Source: Nioella ostreopsis | GTDB taxonomy: Bacteria > Pseudomonadota > Alphaproteobacteria > Rhodobacterales > Rhodobacteraceae | Direction of reading: 5' to 3' | NCBI RefSeq assembly: GCF_004000255.1 | Contig: NZ_RCIQ01000019.1 | Coordinates: 1 to 64,000, forward strand | DNA: 64,000 nt | In this document: in pieces, positions 7,877 to 16,435 of the stretch | Position numbering within the stretch: position 1 is the first letter of the stretch | How the letters are laid out: every line of letters begins with the position of its first letter | Made by a program: the position numbers and the translations under genes | The notes under the pieces: model-generated | Databases searched by the model: none | What the model was told of the DNA's origin: nothing | Seen by the model: the letters and a program-made list of their open reading frames with translations, nothing else

Positions 7877-8821
7877 ATGACACGAGCCTTCCTCTTCCCG
7901 GGCCAGGGGGCCCAGACCATCGGCATGGGCAAGGCCCTGGCCGAGGAATACCCGGCCGCAAAACTGGTCTTCGACGCGGTAGACGAGGCCCTGGGCGAGA
8001 AGCTGTCGGCGCTGATCTGGGACGGCGAGCAGGATCAGCTGACCCTGACCGCAAATGCGCAACCTGCGCTGATGGCAACCTCCTTGGCCGCGATGGCGGC
8101 GCTGGAGGCCGAGGGCGTGACAGTCGAGGCGGCGGCCTATGTGGCGGGCCACTCGCTTGGGGAATACTCGGCGCTCTGCGCGGCAGGGGCGCTGTCGCTG
8201 GCGGATACCGCCCGGCTGCTGCGCATCCGCGGCAAGGCAATGCAGGAGGCGGTTCCGGTGGGCGAGGGCGCGATGGCGGCGCTGCTGGGGCTGGATTTCG
8301 AGACCGCGATGCGCGTGGCAGAGGCCGCGAGCCAGGGGGCGGTCTGCCAGGCCGCGAATGACAACGATCCGGGTCAGGTGGTGGTGTCTGGCCACCGCGA
8401 GGCGGTGGAGCGGGCTGTCGAGATCGCCAAGGGAGAGGGTGCGAAACGGGCGGTGATGCTGCCGGTCTCTGCCCCGTTCCATTGTGCGTTGATGCAGCCC
8501 GCGGCAGACGCCATGTCCGAGGCGTTGAGCCATGTGGAGCTGAGTGCGCCGCGCGTGCCGGTGGTGGCGAATGTGGTGGCGGCGGCGGAAAGCTCGGCCC
8601 CTGTGCTGCGCGGTCATCTGGTCGATCAGGTGACGGGATCTGTCCGGTGGCGCGAAAGCGTGATGTGGATGGCCGCCCATGGTGTGACCGAGACATGGGA
8701 AATCGGCGCGGGCAAGGCGCTGACCGGCATGATCCGGCGCATCGACCGATCGCTGGCGACCCGGCAGGTGGGCACGCCCGACGAGGTCCGCGCCGCGGTG
8801 GCGGCTTTGGCCGAGGGCTGA
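7877..8821 (+). CDS. fabD: Malonyl-CoA:ACP transacylase
   Basis: 314 aa, starting MTRAFLFPGQGAQTIGMGKAL. It transfers malonyl from CoA to the acyl carrier protein at the start of fatty acid synthesis. The nucleophile is Ser93 in GHSLGEYSAL; the catalytic His lies in SAPFHCALM (about residue 200), and the GQGAQ oxyanion loop is at the N-terminus. Full length. It heads the fabD-fabG-acpP-fabF cluster. Confidence 0.97.
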   Translation: MTRAFLFPGQGAQTIGMGKALAEEYPAAKLVFDAVDEALGEKLSALIWDGEQDQLTLTANAQPALMATSLAAMAALEAEGVTVEAAAYVAGHSLGEYSALCAAGALSLADTARLLRIRGKAMQEAVPVGEGAMAALLGLDFETAMRVAEAASQGAVCQAANDNDPGQVVVSGHREAVERAVEIAKGEGAKRAVMLPVSAPFHCALMQPAADAMSEALSHVELSAPRVPVVANVVAAAESSAPVLRGHLVDQVTGSVRWRESVMWMAAHGVTETWEIGAGKALTGMIRRIDRSLATRQVGTPDEVRAAVAALAEG

Positions 8822-8830
8822 GCGGGGCGG

Positions 8831-8873
8831 AAGGCTCTTGCAAGAGCCTTGCAAATTTCTTCGAAGAAATTTG
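8831..8873. repeat. Two adjacent perfect palindromes
   Basis: AAGGCTCTTGCAAGAGCCTT (8831-8850) is a perfect 20-bp palindrome. One base later a 22-bp perfect palindrome follows at 8852-8873, centred on TTCGAA. Both lie in the 93-bp gap between fabD and fabG. Their AT-rich second half is unlike the surroundings. Confidence 0.9.
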
Positions 8874-8914
8874 GCGCCCCTGTCGGGCGTCACGATATAA
8901 GGGAAGGACGAGAC

Positions 8915-9652
8915 ATGTTTGATCTCACAGGGAAAAATGCGCTGATCACCGGCGCATCGGGGGGCATCGGCGCCGATATCGCGCGCGCATTGCACGCCGC
9001 GGGCGCCACGGTTGGCCTGTCTGGCACGCGGGTGGAGCCGCTGGAGGCGCTGGCCGCAGAGCTGGGCGACCGCGCGCATGTGCTGCCCTGCAACCTGTCG
9101 GACCCGGAGGCGGTCGAGGCGCTGCCCAAGCAGGCGGCCGAGGCCATGGGGTCGGTCGATATTCTGGTCAACAACGCGGGCATCACGCGCGACAACCTGT
9201 TTATGCGCATGTCCGACGAGGAATGGCAGTCGGTGATCGACGTGAACCTGACCTCCACCTTCAAGCTGTGCAAAGGCGTGTTGCGCGGCATGATGAAAGC
9301 GCGTTGGGGCCGGATCATCAACATCTCGTCTGTCGTGGGGACCACCGGCAATCCGGGGCAGGGCAACTATGCCGCTTCCAAGGCCGGCATGATCGGCATG
9401 TCGAAATCGCTGGCCTATGAAGTGGCCAGCCGGGGCATCACGGTCAATGCCGTTGCGCCCGGTTTCATCGAGACCGCGATGACCGACAAGCTGACCGACG
9501 ATCAGAAATCCAAGATCCTGACGCAGATTCCGGCGGGGCGCATGGGCAGCCCGGCAGAGATTGCCAGCGCGGTTCTGTTCCTGGCCTCACCTGAGGCGGG
9601 GTACCTGACGGGCACGACGATGCATGTGAATGGCGGCATGGCGATGGTCTGA
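8915..9652 (+). CDS. fabG: 3-oxoacyl-ACP reductase
   Basis: ATG 8915, preceded by GGGAAGGA, gives 245 aa. It is an NADPH-dependent short-chain reductase that reduces 3-oxoacyl-ACP in fatty acid elongation. TGASGGIG (residues 12-19) binds the cofactor, NNAG is present, and Tyr152 and Lys156 (YAASKAG) with the upstream Ser (NISSVV) form the catalytic set. It ends [17 protein letters not shown] as typical FabG. The pairing with fabD and acpP supports FabG over other SDRs. Confidence 0.96.
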   Translation: MFDLTGKNALITGASGGIGADIARALHAAGATVGLSGTRVEPLEALAAELGDRAHVLPCNLSDPEAVEALPKQAAEAMGSVDILVNNAGITRDNLFMRMSDEEWQSVIDVNLTSTFKLCKGVLRGMMKARWGRIINISSVVGTTGNPGQGNYAASKAGMIGMSKSLAYEVASRGITVNAVAPGFIETAMTDKLTDDQKSKILTQIPAGRMGSPAEIASAVLFLASPEAGYLTGTTMHVNGGMAMV

Positions 9653-9871
9653 GCGGCCAAACCGTGCCGTTGCGACCCGCCACAGGCGGCGGCCGGGATG
9701 CACCCTGAGCCGCCGCGCCACGCGCGCCAGGGCGATTCCCGTCAGGAACGCAGCACTGCCAAAGAGCAGCGCTTGCAGCCCGGACATGTGATGCAGGGCG
9801 CGCAAGAGCAACGCAATATAGCCGATGAATTCTGTCAACTGGTCCTCCAGCCCATTGTTTCTCAAGGTCAT
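9587..9871 (-). CDS. Doubtful small membrane protein, antisense to fabG end
   Basis: Open frame of 94 codons from ATG 9871, overlapping the last 66 bases of fabG on the opposite strand. The middle, [25 protein letters not shown], could be one membrane helix followed by positive charges; the last third is basic and looks like a shadow of fabG. I see no ribosome site. The fabG-acpP gap (9653-10119) is otherwise without a gene. Confidence 0.22.
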   Translation of the reverse strand: MTLRNNGLEDQLTEFIGYIALLLRALHHMSGLQALLFGSAAFLTGIALARVARRLRVHPGRRLWRVATARFGRSDHRHAAIHMHRRARQVPRLR

Positions 9872-9953
9872 CTGAGAGCAGTCTACCGAACGGATCATTC
9901 CGAAAGGTTAAGGCGTGGCGCTGCGGGAAATGGCAAAAACGGATCAAACCCCG

Positions 9954-9981
9954 TTGCCTTCGATTGCGGATGTGCTATAGG
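9954..9981 (+). promoter_or_regulatory. Predicted acpP promoter
   Basis: TTGCCT (9954-9959), a 16-base spacer and TATAGG (9976-9981) in the context GCTATAGGCGGCG, about 140 bases upstream of acpP. This leaves a long 5' leader, as expected for a strongly expressed gene. Confidence 0.6.
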
Positions 9982-10119
9982 CGGCGCAGATTTTGCCGGG
10001 GGGCGCTTGCGCCAGACGGTAAGGGGCCTTTGCCGGTCCCGTCAAACCGCCGATACCGGCGCATTACAGATCGAGGGCTGAAAAATGGCTTTCGACCAAA
10101 CTGGATGAGGATCGAAAAG

Positions 10120-10353
10120 ATGAGCGACATCGCAGATCGCGTGAAGAAAATCGTTGTCGAGCACCTGAGTGTGGAAGAAGACAAGGTGACCGAAAACGCC
10201 TCCTTCATCGACGACCTGGGCGCAGACAGCCTGGACACCGTCGAGCTGGTCATGGCTTTCGAGGAAGAATTCGGCATCGAGATCCCCGATGATGCGGCCG
10301 AAACCATCCAGACCTTCGGCGACGCGTGCAAATTCATCACCGACGCCTCCTGA
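10120..10353 (+). CDS. acpP: Acyl carrier protein
   Basis: 77 aa starting [16 protein letters not shown]. Ser37 in [19 protein letters not shown] carries the phosphopantetheine arm. Acidic four-helix protein of standard length that shuttles growing fatty acyl chains between Fab enzymes. ATG 10120 was chosen by homology; the open frame extends upstream. It lies between fabG and fabF. Confidence 0.98.
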   Translation: MSDIADRVKKIVVEHLSVEEDKVTENASFIDDLGADSLDTVELVMAFEEEFGIEIPDDAAETIQTFGDACKFITDAS

Positions 10354-10520
10354 GCCCTTCGCTTCAGGTCCAGAATTCGCAGACGGCATCCTGATAGGGT
10401 GCCGTTTTGCATTGGCGGCAGGTGGCGGGGTTGGGGCAAAACCCCTGTCAAGGGATTGCCCAAGCCCCCCGCTTGACGCTATCAAACCGCGATAAGCTCT
10501 CATCCGGAAGGGGCAGGAAT

Positions 10521-11783
10521 ATGCGTCGAGTTGTTGTCACGGGTCTGGGGATCGTGTCCCCCCTGGCCTCTGGTATCGAGGAAACCTGGAGCCGCCTGTT
10601 GGCCGGGGAATCGGGGGCAGGGACGATCCAGCGCTTCGATGCCTCGCATCTGGCCACCAACTATGCCTGCGAAGTGCCGCTCGGCGATGGCTCTGACGGG
10701 ACGTTCAACCCCGATGACTGGATGGCGCCCAAGGAACGGCGCAAGGTCGATGACTTCATCCTTTTCGGCATGGCCGCCGCTGCGCAGGCCGTGGCTGACG
10801 CGGGCTGGATGCCCGAGGACGAGGAAAGCCGCCTGCGCACCGGCGTTCTGATCGGATCCGGCATCGGCGGGCTGTCCTCGATTGCCGACACCGCCATTCT
10901 TCTAAAAGAAAAGGGCCCGCGCCGCGTGTCGCCCTTCTTTATCCCCGGCTCTCTGATCAACCTGATTTCCGGTCAGGTCAGCATCCGTTATGGCTTCAAG
11001 GGGCCGAACCATGCCGTTGTGACCGCCTGTTCGACCGGGGCGCACGCCATTGGCGACGCGGCGCGGCTCATTCAGTGGGGCGACGCGGATGTGATGATTG
11101 CAGGCGGGGCCGAAGCCGCGATCTGCGAGATCGGCATCGCGGGGTTCAACGCCTGTAAGGCGCTGTCGACCAAGCGCGCGGACGATCCGCAGCGCGCCAG
11201 CCGCCCCTATGACGCGGACCGCGACGGGTTCGTCATGGGCGAGGGTGCGGGCGTTGTCGTGCTGGAGGATTACGAGCACGCCAAGGCGCGTGGCGCCAAG
11301 ATCTACGCGGAGATTCTGGGATACGGCCTGTCGGGCGACGCCTATCACATCACCGCGCCCTCCGAGGATGGCGATGGTGGCTACCGTGCCATGGAGGCGG
11401 CGCTGAAGCGGGCCGGGCTGACACCCGACGCGGTCGACTACATCAACGCCCATGGCACCTCGACCATGGCCGACACGATCGAACTGGGCGCGGTGGAGCG
11501 GCTGTTGGGCGACAAGGCGGGTCTGGCCACCATGTCCTCCACCAAATCCTCCGTCGGGCATCTTCTGGGCGCGGCGGGCGCGATCGAGGCCATTTTCTCG
11601 ATCCTTGCGATCCGCGATCAGGTGGCGCCGCCGACGATCAACCTCGATAATCCGGCGGTGGAGCCGAAACTGAACCTCGCCGCCAATGGCAAGCATGAGC
11701 GTGAGATCGACGTGGCGCTGTCGAACAGCTTTGGCTTTGGCGGCACCAATGCGTCGCTGGTCATGGGCAAGGTCACAGACTGA
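10521..11783 (+). CDS. fabF: 3-oxoacyl-ACP synthase II
   Basis: 420 aa from ATG 10521, preceded by GGAAGGGG. It condenses malonyl-ACP with acyl-ACP. The catalytic triad is visible: Cys170 in VVTACSTGAHA, His in NAHGTST and His in SVGHLLGAAGAIE. It ends FGFGGTNASLVMGKV. The stop overlaps the mltG start by one base (TGATG), so the two are translationally coupled. Confidence 0.97.
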   Translation: MRRVVVTGLGIVSPLASGIEETWSRLLAGESGAGTIQRFDASHLATNYACEVPLGDGSDGTFNPDDWMAPKERRKVDDFILFGMAAAAQAVADAGWMPEDEESRLRTGVLIGSGIGGLSSIADTAILLKEKGPRRVSPFFIPGSLINLISGQVSIRYGFKGPNHAVVTACSTGAHAIGDAARLIQWGDADVMIAGGAEAAICEIGIAGFNACKALSTKRADDPQRASRPYDADRDGFVMGEGAGVVVLEDYEHAKARGAKIYAEILGYGLSGDAYHITAPSEDGDGGYRAMEAALKRAGLTPDAVDYINAHGTSTMADTIELGAVERLLGDKAGLATMSSTKSSVGHLLGAAGAIEAIFSILAIRDQVAPPTINLDNPAVEPKLNLAANGKHEREIDVALSNSFGFGGTNASLVMGKVTD

Positions 11784-12952
11784 TGTGGAAACATGTCGCT
11801 GCCAACGGGATGAGCCTGCTCATCGTCGGCTTCATCGCATTCGCGGGGGCCGTGGCCTGGGGGCAGCGGCAGTTCACCTCTGCGGGACCTCTGGCGGAGC
11901 CGACCTATTTCGAGGTGTCGCGGGGCGAGAGTCTGGTGTCTGTCTCGGAGAACCTGGAAGCGGCGGGGGTGATTTCGAGCGCCACCATCTTCCGGCTTGG
12001 CGCGCGCTACACGGAGCGGGCCGAGGACCTGCGGTTCGGCAATTACGAGATTCCCGCAGGCGTGTCGATGGACGAGGTGATGGAGATCCTGTCCTCCGGC
12101 GGGCCGTCCACCTTCCGCTATACGGCCACCTATGTGATCCGGGGCGGTGCGGGCGGCGGCGAGATGCGGCTGCGCGAACGGGTGCCGGGCACGGGCGAAC
12201 AGGTGGAGCTGGCGACCTTCGAGGGCGGTGCGGAGCTGCCTGCGGACTATGTGGCGCTGGTCGAGGCGGGCACGCCGATTGTCTACCGGGTGTCTGTGCC
12301 GGAAGGGCTGACCGTCTGGCAGATCGTCGAAGGGCTGCGCGGCGCGGATTTCCTGGAGGATGACGTGGTTGACCTGCCCGCCGAGGGCACGCTGGCGCCT
12401 GACACCTATGAGGTGGCGCGCGGCACGCTGATTTCCGAGATGCTGACCGATATGGCCGATGCGCAGACCGGTATCCTGCTGGCCGCCTGGGCGGGGCGTG
12501 CCGATGATCTGCCCTATGATACGGTCGAAGAAGCGCTGATCATGGCCTCGCTCATCGAGAAGGAAACCGGGGTGGCAGATGAACGCGGCGAGATCGCGGG
12601 GGTCTTCGTGAACCGGCTGGAAGCAGGTATGCGGCTACAGACCGACCCGACGATCATCTATGGCGAATCCGAGGGACGCGGCTTTCTGGGCCGGGGGATT
12701 CGGCAAAGCGAGCTGATCAACGACAACAACCCGTGGAACACCTATCGCATTGACGGGCTGCCGCCGACGCCGATTGCGAACCCCGGTCGCGCGGCCATTG
12801 AAGCGGCTATGAACCCGGCCACTACCGACTATCTGTTCTTCGTGGCGGATGGGTCGGGGGGTCATGCCTTTGCGTCGAGCCTGGCCGAACACAACGAGAA
12901 TGTGCAGGCCTGGCGGGCAATCGAGGCGGCGCGGGCGGCGCAGGAAAACTAG
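11783..12952 (+). CDS. mltG: Endolytic murein transglycosylase
   Basis: 389 aa. N-terminal membrane helix (about residues 8-27), a LysM-like region, then the YceG/MltG catalytic domain with IEKETGVADERGEIAGVFVN (EKETG at about 259-263, containing the catalytic Glu) and RLQTDPTIIYG. MltG cuts nascent glycan strands and so ends their polymerisation at the inner membrane. Overlaps fabF by one base. A 9-bp terminator follows. Confidence 0.95.
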   Translation: MWKHVAANGMSLLIVGFIAFAGAVAWGQRQFTSAGPLAEPTYFEVSRGESLVSVSENLEAAGVISSATIFRLGARYTERAEDLRFGNYEIPAGVSMDEVMEILSSGGPSTFRYTATYVIRGGAGGGEMRLRERVPGTGEQVELATFEGGAELPADYVALVEAGTPIVYRVSVPEGLTVWQIVEGLRGADFLEDDVVDLPAEGTLAPDTYEVARGTLISEMLTDMADAQTGILLAAWAGRADDLPYDTVEEALIMASLIEKETGVADERGEIAGVFVNRLEAGMRLQTDPTIIYGESEGRGFLGRGIRQSELINDNNPWNTYRIDGLPPTPIANPGRAAIEAAMNPATTDYLFFVADGSGGHAFASSLAEHNENVQAWRAIEAARAAQEN

Positions 12953-12982
12953 GGGTTTCGCCGCGCTTCGCGCGTCGACCCG

Positions 12983-13010
12983 CGCGGCCCCGGTGGGGCC
13001 GCGTTTTGCG
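12983..13010 (+). terminator. Intrinsic terminator after mltG
   Basis: Perfect 9-bp stem CGCGGCCCC (12983-12991) with GGGGCCGCG (12995-13003), 3-base loop, then TTTT. It closes the fabF-mltG unit. From there to 13291 is the GTA leader, which also contains GGGGGCGCTGCCCCC and GTCGCCTTTCGGCGAC hairpins (13034-13066). Confidence 0.8.
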
Positions 13011-13154
13011 TAGTGACAGGTGGTAAGGTCCTTGGGGGCGCTGCCCCCGTCGCCTTTCGGCGACTCCCCCGAGGTATTTGGGCCAAGCTGAAAGGGGGTT
13101 AATTGTTTATTGCTGTGGGGTATGATCGTTAACCCTTTGAAAGTAATAAAGTTA

Positions 13155-13183
13155 TTGACTTACCGAACGGTCCCGTGTACACC
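13155..13183 (+). promoter_or_regulatory. Candidate GTA promoter with inverted repeat
   Basis: TTGACT (13155-13160) with a 17-base spacer to TACACC (13178-13183) lies 110-137 bases upstream of GTA gene g1. Inside the spacer ACCGAACGGT (13162-13171) is an interrupted palindrome (ACCG-AA-CGGT), a form seen in TetR-type operators. The overlap would let a repressor block the polymerase. The assignment of this promoter to the GTA is inferred from position. Confidence 0.45.
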
Positions 13184-13222
13184 TTGTGACATGCTGGAAG
13201 AAGTGGGCAAGCGGCCCCGGGG

Positions 13223-13244
13223 GTGACCTCGGAGGTCGCTTTTT
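13223..13244 (+). terminator. Terminator-like hairpin in the GTA leader
   Basis: Stem GTGACC (13223-13228) and GGTCGC (13234-13239), with one G-U pair and a TCGGA loop, followed by five T. It lies between the candidate promoter and g1, so it could attenuate GTA transcription or end a short (~55 nt) RNA. Confidence 0.45.
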
Positions 13245-13291
13245 CATTTCTGCTCGTGCGGGTTCATTTTTGAAAGCACGGGGATTTTCTT

Positions 13292-13639
13292 ATGACCGAT
13301 CAATTGAACGAAGATCAATCGCCGTTCCAGGAGATGCTGGACGGTGCATTGGAGGCATTTGCCACGGCGCGTCAGGTTCTGAGAGGGACGCTGAAACGTC
13401 TGAAGGCCGAGGAACCGGTCGACGCCTCGGAGGTGTCCAAGCATGTCCGGGAGATGAACAACGCACTCATCTTTGCGATGGGTCTGGAAGGGAAGGCACG
13501 CGATGCGACAGGACAGCGGACGGGAGAGATCGGGGCAGGGCAGCTCGACCTCGATGCGGCCCGGACTGAGATCGGGCTCCGCCTCGCTTGCCTGCGTGCC
13601 GCAGGAGGCGGTGGAGCGCTTCCTGACGGGTCTGAGTGA
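13292..13639 (+). CDS. GTA gene g1, small terminase-like subunit
   Basis: 115 aa, MTDQLNEDQSPFQEMLDGAL, helical and acidic, with the region DASEVSKHVREMNNALIFAM characteristic of Rhodobacter-type GTA gp1. In the R. capsulatus GTA this protein helps the terminase start packaging of host DNA. The C-terminal 45 codons overlap the start of g2 in another frame. It is the first gene of the structural cluster and follows the leader hairpin. Confidence 0.85.
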   Translation: MTDQLNEDQSPFQEMLDGALEAFATARQVLRGTLKRLKAEEPVDASEVSKHVREMNNALIFAMGLEGKARDATGQRTGEIGAGQLDLDAARTEIGLRLACLRAAGGGGALPDGSE

Positions 13640-14912
13640 CAACGCGCTGGCGGCACTGCCCTGGCTCTTCGAGTTCTGGGCATTGCCGCATCAGATGCCG
13701 CCGGAGAGCCTGTGGCGGGCCTGGGTGGTGCTGGGCGGGCGCGGCGCGGGCAAGACGCGGGCCGGGTCCGAATGGGTGAGGTCGATGGTCGAGGGGACGA
13801 CGCCGCTGGCCCCCGGCCGCGCCCGGCGTGTTGCGCTGGTGGGCGAGACCTATGACCAGGCGCTGGCGGTGATGGTGAAGGGGGAGAGCGGGCTTTTGGC
13901 CTGTTCCCCCCCGGACCGGCGGCCGCGCTGGGTGGCAGGGGAACGGATGCTGGTCTGGCCAAATGGCGCGGAAGCGCGGCTTTACTCGGCGCATGATCCG
14001 GAGGCTTTGCGAGGCCCGCAGTTTGACGCGGCCTGGGCCGATGAGCTGGCGAAATGGCCGCGCGCGGAAGAGACCTGGGACATGCTGCAATTCGGGTTGC
14101 GGCTGGGGGAGCATCCGCAGGTCTGCGTGACCACGACGCCGCGCAATGTGGGGGTGCTGAAGGATCTGTTGGCGCGGGACAGCACGGGAGTAACCCACGC
14201 GCCGACCGAGGCGAACCGGGCGTTTCTGGCGGACTCGTTTCTGGAGGAGGTGCGGGCGCGCTATGGCGAGACGCGGCTTGGCCGACAGGAGCTGGATGGC
14301 GAGCTGATCGAGGAGGCGGACGGGGCGCTCTGGACGCAGGCGATGCTGGATGTCGCTCGGGCGGATGTGGTGCCGGAGCGTATGCGGATCACGGTGGCGG
14401 TCGATCCGCCGGTGACGGGGCATTCGGGATCGGACGCCTGCGGGATCGTCGTGGTTGGCGTGGTGCAGGACGGGCCGCCGCGGGATTGGCATGGCGTCGT
14501 CATCGAGGATTGCTCGGTTCAGGGCGTGTCCGCCTCTGGCTGGGCGGAGGCGGCGGTGGCGGCCTATCATAGGCACGGGGCCGACCGGATGGTGGCCGAG
14601 GTCAATCAGGGCGGCGATCTGGTGCTGGATGCGGTTCGGATGGTCGATCCCTTGATCAATGTGCACTCGGTCCATGCCTCTCGTGGCAAGGTCGCGCGGG
14701 CGGAGCCGGTGGCGGCGCTTTATGAACAGGGGCGGGTCGCGCATCTGCCGGGGTTGGCAGCGCTGGAGGACCAGATGTGCCGCATGACCATCACCGGGTT
14801 CGAGGGGCGCGGCAGCCCCGACCGGGTGGATGCGCTGGTCTGGGCGCTGACCGACGGGATGATCCTGCCCGCGCGCAGGGCGTTGGCGAAGCCGGGGATC
14901 CGGCAGATCTGA
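13503..14912 (+). CDS. GTA gene g2, large terminase
   Basis: ATG 13503 was chosen because GGAAGG lies 6 bases upstream; the homologous start could also be ATG 13554. About 469 aa. Walker A GGRGAGKT (residues 78-85) and FDAAWADEL (Walker B area) form the packaging ATPase, and the C-terminal nuclease-like part holds VAVDPPVTGHSGSDACG and VDALVWALTDGM. It drives headful packaging of random ~4-kb host DNA in GTAs (family knowledge). A hairpin with a T run (14926-14947) follows it inside the cluster. Confidence 0.93.
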   Translation: MRQDSGRERSGQGSSTSMRPGLRSGSASLACVPQEAVERFLTGLSDNALAALPWLFEFWALPHQMPPESLWRAWVVLGGRGAGKTRAGSEWVRSMVEGTTPLAPGRARRVALVGETYDQALAVMVKGESGLLACSPPDRRPRWVAGERMLVWPNGAEARLYSAHDPEALRGPQFDAAWADELAKWPRAEETWDMLQFGLRLGEHPQVCVTTTPRNVGVLKDLLARDSTGVTHAPTEANRAFLADSFLEEVRARYGETRLGRQELDGELIEEADGALWTQAMLDVARADVVPERMRITVAVDPPVTGHSGSDACGIVVVGVVQDGPPRDWHGVVIEDCSVQGVSASGWAEAAVAAYHRHGADRMVAEVNQGGDLVLDAVRMVDPLINVHSVHASRGKVARAEPVAALYEQGRVAHLPGLAALEDQMCRMTITGFEGRGSPDRVDALVWALTDGMILPARRALAKPGIRQI

Positions 14913-15008
14913 ATTTGTGACGCAAGGGGCGTTCATCCGCCCTTTTTGAGAGCGTTTTCGCGGGCTTCGCGGGGGCGCTCTTTTGACATGGACCAAGGAG
15001 ACAAGCGG

Positions 15009-16181
15009 ATGGTGTTGGATTTCTTGCGGAGATCGCAGCCGGAGGTGCCGGAGGCCAAGGCCTCGGCCACGGGGCGGGTGGTGGCCTGGGCGGGCGCGGG
15101 GCGCGTTGCCTGGAGCCCGCGCGATACGGTGTCGCTGATGAAAACGGGCTTCTCGGGTAACCCGGTGGGGTTTCGGTCGGTCAAGCTGATCGCGGAGGCG
15201 GCGGCGGCGCTGCCGGTGATCTGCCAGGACGTGGAACGCCGCTATGAGGTGCATCCGCTGCTGTCGCTGCTGGCGCGGCCCAATGGGGCACAGGGGCGGG
15301 GCGAGTTCCTGGAGGCGCTGTTCGCGCAGCTTCTGCTGTCGGGCAATGGCTATGTGGAGGCGGTGAGCCCCGATGGCGGCATGCCGGGGGAGTTGCATGT
15401 GCTGCGGTCGGACCGGATGAGCCTGGTGCCGGGGGCCGATGGCTGGCCGGTGGCCTATGAGTATGCCGTGGGGACCAGGAAACATCGGTTCCATGTGCAG
15501 GGGGCGAGCCCCATTTGCCATGTGCGGCTGTTCCATCCGCAGGATGACCACTACGGGCTCAGCCCCATGCAGGCGGCGGCGAATGCTCTGGACGTGCATA
15601 ACAGCGCCTCGCGCTGGTCGAAGGCGCTGCTGGACAATGCGGCGCGGCCTTCGGGGGCGATTGTCTATCGCGGGGCGGACGGGGCCGGGACCATGACCGC
15701 CGAGCAGTTCGAGCGGTTGCAGGCGGAGATGGAGAGCCACCATCAGGGGGCGCGCAATGCCGGGCGGCCGATGCTGCTTGAGGGCGGTCTCGACTGGAAG
15801 CCAATGGGGTTCAGCCCGTCTGACATGGAGTTCCAGAAGACCAAGGACGCCGCCGCGCGGGACATCGCGCTGGCCTTTGGGGTGCCGCCGATGCTGCTGG
15901 GCATCCCCGGTGATGCGACCTACGCCAATTATGCCGAGGCGAACCGGGCGTTCTATCGCCTGACGGTGCTGCCGCTGGCCTCCAAGGTGCTGGCGTCGCT
16001 GGCGCATTGGCTGGCGGGCTATTCCGGCGAAGTGGTGGAGCTGCGCCCCGATCTCGACCAGGTGCCGGCGCTGGCCACGGAACGCGACGCGCAGTGGCGG
16101 CGGGTGGCGGAGGCAGAGTTCCTGACGCCCGCAGAAAAGCGCGCCATGCTGGGGCTGCCGCGGCTGGCGGAGGATGAATGA
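15009..16181 (+). CDS. GTA gene g3, portal protein (HK97 family)
   Basis: 390 aa. ATG 15009 was selected because AAGGAG ends 8 bases upstream. HK97-type portal with GFSGNPVGFRSVKLIAEAAA, LLSGNGYVEAV, FHPQDDHYGLSPMQAAANAL and AFGVPPMLLGIPGDATYANY. It forms the ring through which DNA enters and leaves the capsid. Its stop overlaps g3.5 by the ATGA arrangement. Confidence 0.94.
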   Translation: MVLDFLRRSQPEVPEAKASATGRVVAWAGAGRVAWSPRDTVSLMKTGFSGNPVGFRSVKLIAEAAAALPVICQDVERRYEVHPLLSLLARPNGAQGRGEFLEALFAQLLLSGNGYVEAVSPDGGMPGELHVLRSDRMSLVPGADGWPVAYEYAVGTRKHRFHVQGASPICHVRLFHPQDDHYGLSPMQAAANALDVHNSASRWSKALLDNAARPSGAIVYRGADGAGTMTAEQFERLQAEMESHHQGARNAGRPMLLEGGLDWKPMGFSPSDMEFQKTKDAAARDIALAFGVPPMLLGIPGDATYANYAEANRAFYRLTVLPLASKVLASLAHWLAGYSGEVVELRPDLDQVPALATERDAQWRRVAEAEFLTPAEKRAMLGLPRLAEDE

Positions 16182-16426
16182 GCGACCGGGGGACGGGAGG
16201 CGGGTCGCGCTTTCTCTATGCCCCCTTCGACGCGGCCAATGCCCGTATCGAGGCCAATGAACGCGTGGCCGAGGAACGCTGGCAGGCGCTGGAATACCGG
16301 CTGAACGCGATTGAGACGGCGCTGGAACGGGTCGAGAGACGGCTGTGGCTGGCGGTGTTTGGCGTGGTCAGCGTGGTGCTGGCGCAGGCGATCAACGAGA
16401 TCATTCAGATGAGCTCTGGTGGATAG
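16178..16426 (+). CDS. GTA gene g3.5
   Basis: 82 aa: an N-terminal coiled-coil-like segment (ANARIEANERVAEERWQALE and following) and a C-terminal membrane-like helix (LWLAVFGVVSVVLAQAINEI). It matches in size and position the small g3.5 head-formation gene of R. capsulatus GTA. Starts within the portal stop (ATGA). Confidence 0.85.
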   Translation: MSDRGTGGGSRFLYAPFDAANARIEANERVAEERWQALEYRLNAIETALERVERRLWLAVFGVVSVVLAQAINEIIQMSSGG

Positions 16427-16435
16427 GAGACGGAA

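Noticed and set aside
14926-14947. Hairpin with T run between GTA g2 and g3
   Set aside because: The stem is only about 5 bp and lies inside an operon; it is too weak to call a terminator.
13467-16007. An 846-codon open frame on the minus strand across GTA g2 and g3
   Set aside because: High GC leaves long antisense frames open. The product is Arg/His/Pro rich without domains, while g2 and g3 are clear homologues.
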